Assembly (NCBI GenBank): GCA_030522415.1
Contig: CM060124.1
Coordinates: forward strand, 23,670,454 to 23,734,453
DNA: 64,000 nucleotides
Reading direction: 5' to 3'
Source of the DNA: Channallabes apus
Taxonomy: Eukaryota; Chordata; Actinopteri; Siluriformes; Clariidae
Program-made: the position numbers and the translations under genes
Shown here: positions 57,779 through 64,000 of the stretch, piece by piece
Position numbering within the stretch: the first letter of the stretch is position 1
Layout: each line of letters opens with the position of its first letter
The notes under the pieces: generated by a model
Database searches by the model: none
Told to the model about the DNA's origin: nothing
The model's input: only the letters and a program-made list of their open reading frames with translations

Positions 57779-59387
57779 AAAAACTATTTGCCCCCCTCCT
57801 GATTTCTTATTCTTTTGCATGTTTGTGACCCAAAATGTTTCTGATCATTAAACACATTTAACTATTAGTCAAAGATAACACAAGTAAACACAAAATGCAG
57901 TTTTTAAATGAGGGGTTTTATTATTTAGGGAGAAAAAAAATCCAAACCTACATGGACCTGTGTGAAAAAGTAATTGCCCCCTGAACCTAATAACTGGTTG
58001 GGCCACCCTTAGCAGCAACAACTGCAATCAAGCGTTTGCGATAACTTGCAACGAGTCTTTTACAGCGCTCTGGAGGAATTTTGGCCCACTCATCTTTGCA
58101 GAATTGTTGTAATTCAGCTTTATTTGAGGGTTTTCTAGCATGAACCGCCTTTTTAAGGTCATGCCACAACATCTCAATAGGATTCAGGCCAGGACTTTGA
58201 CTAGGCCACTCCAAAGTCTTCATTTTGTTTTCCTTCAGCCATTCAGAGGTGGATTTGCTGGTGTGTTTTGGGTCATTGTCCTGCTGCAGCACCCAAGATT
58301 GCTTCAGCTTGAGTTGATGAACAGATGGCCGGACATTCTCCTTCAGGATTTTTTGGTAGACAGTAGAATTCATGGTTCCATCTATCACAGCAAGCCTTCC
58401 AGGTCCTGAAGCAGCAAAATAACCCCAGACCATCACACTACCACCACCATATTTTACTGTTGGTATGATGTTCTTTTTCTGAAATGCTGTGTTACTTTTA
58501 CGCCAGATGTAACGGGACACGCACCTTCCAAAACGTTCAACTTTTGTCTCGTCGGTCCACAAGGTATTTCCCCCAAAGTCTTGGCAATCATTGAGATGTT
58601 TTTTAGCAAAATTGAGACGAGCCTTAATGTTCTTTTTGCTTAAAAGTGGTTTGCGCCTTGGAAAACTGCCATGCAGGCCGTTTTTGCCCAGTCTCTTTCT
58701 TATGGTGGAGTCGTGAACACTGACCTTAATTGAGGCAAGTGAGGCCTGCAGTTCTTTAGATGTTGTCCTGGGGTCTTTTGTGGCCTCTCGGATGAGTTGT
58801 CTCTGCGCTCTTGGGGTAATTTTGGTCGGCCGGCCACTCCTGGGAAAGTTCACCACTGCTCCATGTTTTTGCCATTTGTGGATAATGGCTCTCACTATGG
58901 TTCGCTGGAGTCCCAAAGCTTTAGAAAAGGCTTTATAACCTTTACCAGACTGACAGATCTCAATTACTTTTGTTCTCATTTGTTCCTGAATTTCTTTGGA
59001 TCTTGGCATGATGTCTAGCTTTTGAGGTGCTTTTGGTCTACTTCTCTGTGTCAGGTAGCTCCTATTTAAGTGATTTCTTGATTGAAACAGGTGTGGCAGT
59101 AATCAGGCCTGGGGGTGACTACAGAAATTGAACTCAGGTGTGATAAACAACAGTTAAGTTATTTTTTAACAAGGGGGGCAATCACTTTTTCACACAGGGC
59201 CATGTAGATTTGGAGTTTTTTTTCTCCCTTAATAACGTAAACCTTCATTTAAAAACTGCATTTTGTGTTCAATTATGTTATCTTTGACTAATAGTTAACG
59301 GTTTTTGATGAGCAGAAACATTTAAGTGTGACAAACATGCAAAAGAATAAGAAATCAGGAAGGGGCAAATAGTTTTTCACACCACTG
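57779..59387 (-). mobile_element. Tc1 transposon copy D, apparently complete
   Basis: 1,609 bp with TA at 57777-57778 and 59388-59389. Each end has two direct repeats about 180 bp apart: outer 57784-57805 and inner 57962-57983 on the left (GTGTGAAAAACTATTTGCCC and GTGTGAAAAAGTAATTGCCC), with inverted counterparts near 59363-59384 and 59173-59195. This is the IR/DR layout of Sleeping Beauty-type elements, where the direct repeats bind transposase. It sits in an unusual ATATATGC-rich tract. Confidence 0.93.
57987..59009 (-). CDS. Tc1 transposase, intact 340-residue frame
   Basis: Cuts and reinserts the element at TA. The start ATG (MPRSKEIQEQ) matches copies A and B. Residues 1-110: two helix-turn-helix motifs (GKGYKAFSKALGLQRTIVR) separated by a GRPTK hook-like motif near residue 59. 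Catalytic DD34E: Asp153 (LWTDETKVE), Asp244 (LQQDNDPKH) and Glu279 (NPIEMLW), the positions I recall for Sleeping Beauty, also 340 residues. The Gly-rich box YGGGSVMVWGYF is at 187-198. Possible weak points: Gly274 in SPGLNPIE where the other copies have Asp, GGN for WEN at 146-148, and Phe55 for Leu. No frameshift or stop. Activity is not shown. Confidence 0.93.
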   Translation of the reverse strand: MPRSKEIQEQMRTKVIEICQSGKGYKAFSKALGLQRTIVRAIIHKWQKHGAVVNFPRSGRPTKITPRAQRQLIREATKDPRTTSKELQASLASIKVSVHDSTIRKRLGKNGLHGSFPRRKPLLSKKNIKARLNFAKKHLNDCQDFGGNTLWTDETKVERFGRCVSRYIWRKSNTAFQKKNIIPTVKYGGGSVMVWGYFAASGPGRLAVIDGTMNSTVYQKILKENVRPSVHQLKLKQSWVLQQDNDPKHTSKSTSEWLKENKMKTLEWPSQSPGLNPIEMLWHDLKKAVHARKPSNKAELQQFCKDEWAKIPPERCKRLVASYRKRLIAVVAAKGGPTSY

Positions 59388-60027
59388 TATATGCACATAT
59401 ATGATAATATATATGCTGTATATATGCCACATGTAGGCAACATTGAGGTGCATATATGTGCATATACAGGCCATATAGGTCTCCTGTATTGCTTCTTTAT
59501 ATCCACATATAAGCCCTACTGTATATGTACATACAAGATATGTCTCCTATGGCAGGATCTGGTCATTTTAACTCATATCTCACTTTGGCAACTGTCATAC
59601 ATGATGCCTAGCTCATATTTTCTATTATCAAGGCAATAACTAAGAACTAACAAAAAAAATGCAAAAAACTAATCCTAATTGCCCACATACAGTATATGAG
59701 GATATATGCACTTATATGAAACCTCAGTCTCCGTGAAAATCTTTTTGAAACACGTCACTAAAATTAACTGAAATGAGAAATATATCTATATAAAGCTTAA
59801 AGTGTCTACTTTTAAATGATGCAAGTCACATTGAAAACAAATATTCTCAGTTTATGTAATCCGTATGAAACCAAGGAGAGGCATAGAATTTCTGTCACAC
59901 TTATATGCTAATGACCCGAGGCAGGACACGCCCACACGCCAATCACACGGAAATCAGTCCGGATAATTTACATACTAGACCACGCCCCCGGACACCGGCA
60001 TGAAAAAACGAACACAGAGAGACAGGT
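59388..60027. other. A/T-rich tract with ATATATGC words
   Basis: 59388-59560 and 59685-59725 contain scattered GCATATATG-type words related to 57470-57545 and 57726-57776. No gene. Confidence 0.5.
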
Positions 60028-60061
60028 TTGAAAATACTCCGATTCAGTGAGTTTTCAGCAC

Positions 60062-61300
60062 GTTTTGGAAGATGGCACGCGCTTACACATCCGAGGAAAC
60101 TCTTCAGAATGTTCTGGAAAGTTTACATTTACCTCAGAAGAAGACTGTGTGACTCCGACGACGAACAGGAGCATTTTGAACAGAGAATAGACCCATGCTA
60201 CACTGGGTAAGTTATTAAGTCTTATATAACTCTTATTCTGATAATATTAAACTAATATTAGTAAATATTTTCCTCACTACAGCTAGCTCTTGTCAGCTTG
60301 TGTGACACATTGGCTTTCAATGCCATTTATATAGTTTAGTTAAATCATGCTAACATGCTGCCTCATGTAGCACAAACATGATATTTCCCGGTGGCTAAGC
60401 TAATGCCTTATGTAGTTTACAGATGTTTATATTCACCTTGTTTTGGATAGCTTTAGATTATGGTTGCTAATGTGTATTTGGCTCCATTTTGGTTAGCTTA
60501 TAACACTGCTATCGGTAATGTTATTTAGCACAAACAAGCAAGTTCCAGGTGGCTAAAATACTGCCTTATGTAGCTAAGTGATGCTTATGAATATTTCTTT
60601 GGTGTAAATGTATATAATCCCTTTTGTTTAGCGTGTATTTACAAATACCTGATAAGATGTAATTGTTTAGAATGTGTTCAATATGTGTGTAATGTCCAAT
60701 GGATGGTGTTTTTTAAAACTCAAATTGAATTATGGCTGCAGTGTGTAGTATTATCTATCACCATCATTGATGCTGTCATGTGACCTACAGAAGAGAGGTG
60801 TATATTTTTCATGTTGAGGTGTGGATACATTATTGGTCATCTCTGTACTGTATATATTGTGCATCCATATTAATTGCATATCCATTTACTCTGAACAGTA
60901 TAGGTTAACATTTTTTATTTATTTGTTTTTAAGAATGTGTCTGCATCACCCTTGCCTTCACCAGCCCCTCACATCAGGACACGCAAGCTCAGTTCAGATG
61001 GACCTCTTGTATTTGTGAAGTGGATGGACACACGAGAAGTATCTACCTGTTCTACCATCCATTCTGCTTTACAGTAGACGCGGTGAAGATGAGGGTGAAA
61101 TTACAAGGTACATGGACTACAAAGACATTTCCATGTCCTGTGACTGCGTACAACCAGCACATGGGGAGTTGATCACTCTGATCAGCTATTACAATACTAT
61201 ACTACACAGCACAAAACAATGAAGTCGTACAGAAATATTTCTCTACACTGCTTGGACATTGCTCCCACCAATGCTTACCCTGCATGTATGTTTTGTACAG
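60062..61300 (+). pseudogene. Decayed piggyBac (PGBD4-like) transposase
   Basis: An ATG within AAGATGGCACG opens MARAYTSEETLQNVLES, similar to the start of fish piggyBac proteins; after a frameshift an acidic SDDEQEHFEQ follows, ending at a donor-like GG|GTAAGT (about 60207). After a 0.7-kb gap, 60950-61290 reads PLVFVKWMDTREVSTCSTIH, then LITLISYYNT and KSYRNISLHCLDIAPTNAY, which match the piggyBac core (VKWKDKR-V--LST-H, DQLISYY, LLDIA--NAY). Stops and frame changes are numerous and the catalytic Asp region is missing. No TTAA-flanked ends found. Confidence 0.6.
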
Positions 61301-61551
61301 TTTTTTTTTTTATCTTGCACTGTTTTACTCTGAATGTCCGTCTTTTTTCAGTTTTTATTTTGTACTGTTCCTGTTGCAGTTTTACCCTGCATGTAAACAA
61401 ATGTCCAGAATGTCCAGATTATCATTAATCTGCATTTATACATAAAATCCTATTAACTATTGGGAAGCTAAACATAAGAATCAGTATGAAACATGAAAAG
61501 TTTCTAAAAGTTGCCAATAAATTAATATTGTGATGTGAAATAATTTTTCAG

Positions 61552-61677
61552 ATTGAAGTTATAAAGGGCTCTGGGGTGTTTTGCCAGGCAGAAGTGTGGA
61601 GAGCAGCCCGCCTTGCCACCTCTGCTACTGCCATGGTACGGAATCTGCTGCTGGGCTCCTTCAACTTGGAGACTTGA
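61552..61677 (+). other. BEN-domain-like exon candidate
   Basis: Preceded by an acceptor (AATTTTTCAG) and open for 41 codons to TGA at 61675-61677: GSGVFCQAEVWRAARLATSA and AMVRNLLLGSF. The pattern V-G-GV, VW--A, then MVR-LL---F resembles a BEN DNA-binding domain. The short length and missing C-terminal part suggest a relic. Whether it belongs with the piggyBac remains or a host gene is unknown. Confidence 0.35.
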
Positions 61678-61739
61678 CCAAATTAAAAAGGTAGCCATTA
61701 TTGGTGAGTAAATGCATAATGCGTTGAGAAGGGAAAACA

Positions 61740-63193
61740 AAACATTTAAGACTTTATAAGTTCACAACTTTAACCATAACCTACTTGTATCAATGTTTAT
61801 TAGCCATCAATGGAGACTGCATAAGGTAGAGCACCCATTATTGTTACTGTATCTGCTTGGGACGTATAATACTAATTCATCACTTGCTCACTTCTTAATC
61901 CTACCTTTCCTCTTCTAAAGCCACATTATATTGCGCTGTAAGGTGTGTAGTCCTCTATTTTGTAGAACATATAGTGTTGCAAATAACCTCGTGGCACTAA
62001 TTGTTGTTGTCTGAAGTTTTAATAAATAATCATAATGCTGTCAAAAATAATGTCATAAATAGATTTTCTTTATCAATTAACTTCTATTAATTAAATACAA
62101 TTTTTAATGTAAATTTTTAAAGTTTAATGGAATGGCTGTGTGAAAGATGCTGAAGCTGACGTGCCACTGGTCTTTTATATTAATGTTGTTCGGAAGCCTG
62201 TGTAATGATGTAGTTTCGACATCTATCGACTGAACAGCGTTTTTTCGACTTGTTTTCATGTTATTGTTGTTCAGCAATGGCATGGACGTGATGTTTTGGC
62301 AAAAGAAGGGTGGGATGGTGGTTGATGGTGACTGAAAGCGGTGACTGAGTAGATTGGACGTCACAGCAGCTCGTGAAAAGGCAGAGCTACTTTATGCAGG
62401 CTGTGTGCATTCTACTGTGGATTGACTGTTTTGAAACTTATATGGTAGTTACATAGCTCCTAGACCTCAGTTACCATGAAAAAAGCCATGAAATTTCAGT
62501 TTTGACCATATGGGACCTTAAACAAGGACGTCATCTTTTTTTAATTATTGTTTGTTTGGGGAGGAATTATAGACCACAATGTCAGCATGATCTTGCGTTG
62601 TTTCCTTATCACTTCTTGTGTGCGTTTGGCTGTAGCTTGCACACCAGACAGAGTTGTTGGCGATTCATCCTATTGTAAAGTCATGCAGTGTGTAACCTCC
62701 TGTCGCCAATTCATTGTGCAGTGTGAACACAGCAGCAACTAAATGCTACCACAGATAGTACAGTGTGAAAACAATGGTGATCCGATGACTTTGAAAATCA
62801 TGCAGTGTGAGTTTGAGGAGAAGGTAAAAAGCAATACAAAACAAATAATGTACAGTTTATGTTGTCATTACAGTACTTTGCTCTCAAACTAAATGCAATG
62901 TAATAATAGGCGTTATTTAATAATAACATTAACAGTGCAGCATGCATCTAACTCTGGGTAAAAAGCTTATAATAAAATCACCAAAATAAGTCTTCATGTT
63001 AAGAATAAATATGCAAACAGTACGGTATCTGAGCGTACGGATTGGAAATTTGTGCATACAGTTTGTTAATCCGTGGCCACAATTTGTTAAACTGAGGGAA
63101 CAGTTTAAGTATTTGTGAGTGCGGGGGACAAATTGCAAAACCGTCGCCACGGATTGATTTTTTTTTTTTTATTTATTTATTTTTTTGGTCCTA

Positions 63194-63224
<31 letters not shown>

Positions 63225-63330
63225 GCACATAAAAGACTACATTGTTACATTAAGTATATTTGTTTTCATAGCATTGAATATGTACATTGTAGGACAACAT
63301 TTGCAGATTGTGAAATAACACATGCAGGTC
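61740..63330. other. Unassigned A/T-rich sequence
   Basis: No gene or repeat recognised apart from a poly(T)-rich stretch at 63157-63223 that could be the reverse poly(A) of a retrocopy. Confidence 0.4.
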
Positions 63331-63332
63331 CT

Positions 63333-64000
63333 TCTCAAAAAATTAGCATATTGTGATAAAGTTCATTATTTTCTGTAATGTACTGATAAACATTAGACTT
63401 TCATATATTTTAGATTCATTACACACAACTGAAGTAGTTCAAGCCTTTTATTGTTTTAATATTGATGATTGTGGCATACAGCTCATGAAAACCCAAAATC
63501 CCTATCTCAAAAAATTAGCATATCATGAAAAGGTTCTCTAAATGAGCTATTAACCTAATCATCTGAATCAACTAATTATCTATAAACACCTACAAAAGAT
63601 TCCTGAGGCTTTTAAAAACTCCCAGCCTGGTTCATTACTCAAAACCGCAATCATGGGTAAGACTGCCGACCTGACTGCTGTCCAGAAGGCCATCATTGAC
63701 ACCCTCAAGCAAGAGGGTAAGACACAGACATTTCTGAACGAATAGGCTGTTCCCAGAGTGCTGTATCAAGGCACCTCAGTGGGAAGTCTGTGGGAAGGAA
63801 AAAGTGTGGCAGAAAACGCTGCACAACGAGAAGAGGTGACCGGGCCCTGAGGAAGATTGTGGAGAAGGACCGATTCCAGACCTTGGGGGACCTGCGGAAG
63901 CAGTGGACTGAGTCTGGAGTAGAAACATCCAGAGCCACCGTGTACAGGCGTGTGCAGGAAATGGGCTACAGGTTGCAAATTTTGCATGTCATTCGGAAAT
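63333..64000 (+). mobile_element. Second Tc1 family (Tzf-like), truncated by window end
   Basis: Left end TCAAAAAATTAGCATATTGT and a second, similar repeat AAAAAATTAGCATATCATG at 63508-63529, about 175 bp inside: an IR/DR-type end. It matches a Tc1 family that I recall as widespread in fishes and lampreys. Confidence 0.85.
63655..64000 (+). pseudogene. Tc1 (Tzf-like) transposase, broken N-terminal part
   Basis: Starts MGKTADLTAVQKAIIDTLKQ. A small deletion near 63726 shifts the frame to a TAG at 63743; beyond it, in another frame, CSQSAVSRHLSGKSVGRKKC and SRATVYRRVQEMGYR show the paired-like DNA-binding region. At about 63973 the sequence jumps to KFCMSFGN, which normally lies further on near the first catalytic Asp, so an internal deletion is likely. 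The jump is judged against my memory of the family. Confidence 0.75.

Overview
The window reads as non-coding, repeat-dense DNA from a teleost fish. I base this on the repeat repertoire (Tc1 transposons in several families, L2 and RTE LINEs, Gypsy and DIRS relics, a hAT MITE, a piggyBac relic, fish-type tRNA-derived SINEs), abundant CA/TA microsatellites, splice-like signals, and no bacterial gene organisation. An otophysan such as a catfish is a guess from the repeat mix. I recognise no host protein-coding gene. No database search was possible, so family names rest on motifs and memory.

Layout. 0.8-1.5 kb: two tRNA-headed SINE-like repeats and a 138-bp palindromic element. 1.5-8.4 kb: a young LTR retrotransposon on the minus strand, with near-identical 716/715-bp LTRs, PBS, PPT and a Gag-integrase reading frame; a 3.36-kb RTE LINE has inserted into its gag with a 12-bp target duplication. 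8.8-10.4 kb: L2 RT relic. 11.7-18.7 kb: a three-layer nest, a Tc1 (copy A) split by a 4,950-bp TA-flanked element that carries exon-like pieces and further MITE relics, and also hit by an L2 tail. 21.4-28.0 kb: an almost complete L2 (ORF1 with SGNH-type esterase motifs, ORF2 EN/RT) interrupted by Tc1 copy B. 28.0-30.6, 33.5-38.5 and 51.2-56.1 kb: three copies of an unrecognised ~5-kb TA-flanked element with 26-bp inverted termini, a promoter-like first exon, a second exon candidate and a variable minisatellite. 39.5-48.9 kb: MITE, Gypsy gag/protease relic, Tc1 copy C joined to an L2 fragment, DIRS relic, SINEs and a hAT MITE. 49.0-50.1 kb: tandem units of about 480 bp carrying tRNA-Glu-like sequences. 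57.8-59.4 kb: Tc1 copy D with an intact 340-residue transposase. 60.0-61.7 kb: decayed piggyBac transposase and a BEN-like exon. 63.3 kb to the end: start of a second Tc1 family.

The parts relate through nesting and trans-mobilisation rather than as a pathway. Several host reading frames are restored in length when an inserted element plus one target duplication is subtracted (Gag-IN 575 codons, L2 ORF2 1,020 codons), which gives exact nesting order. Copy D is the only apparently complete transposase of its family here; copies A and C share a 2-bp deletion, as expected if broken copies are moved by enzyme supplied elsewhere. The best candidate for something undescribed is the ~5-kb TA-flanked family: it is present three times, has no recognisable transposase, and carries a promoter/exon cassette.
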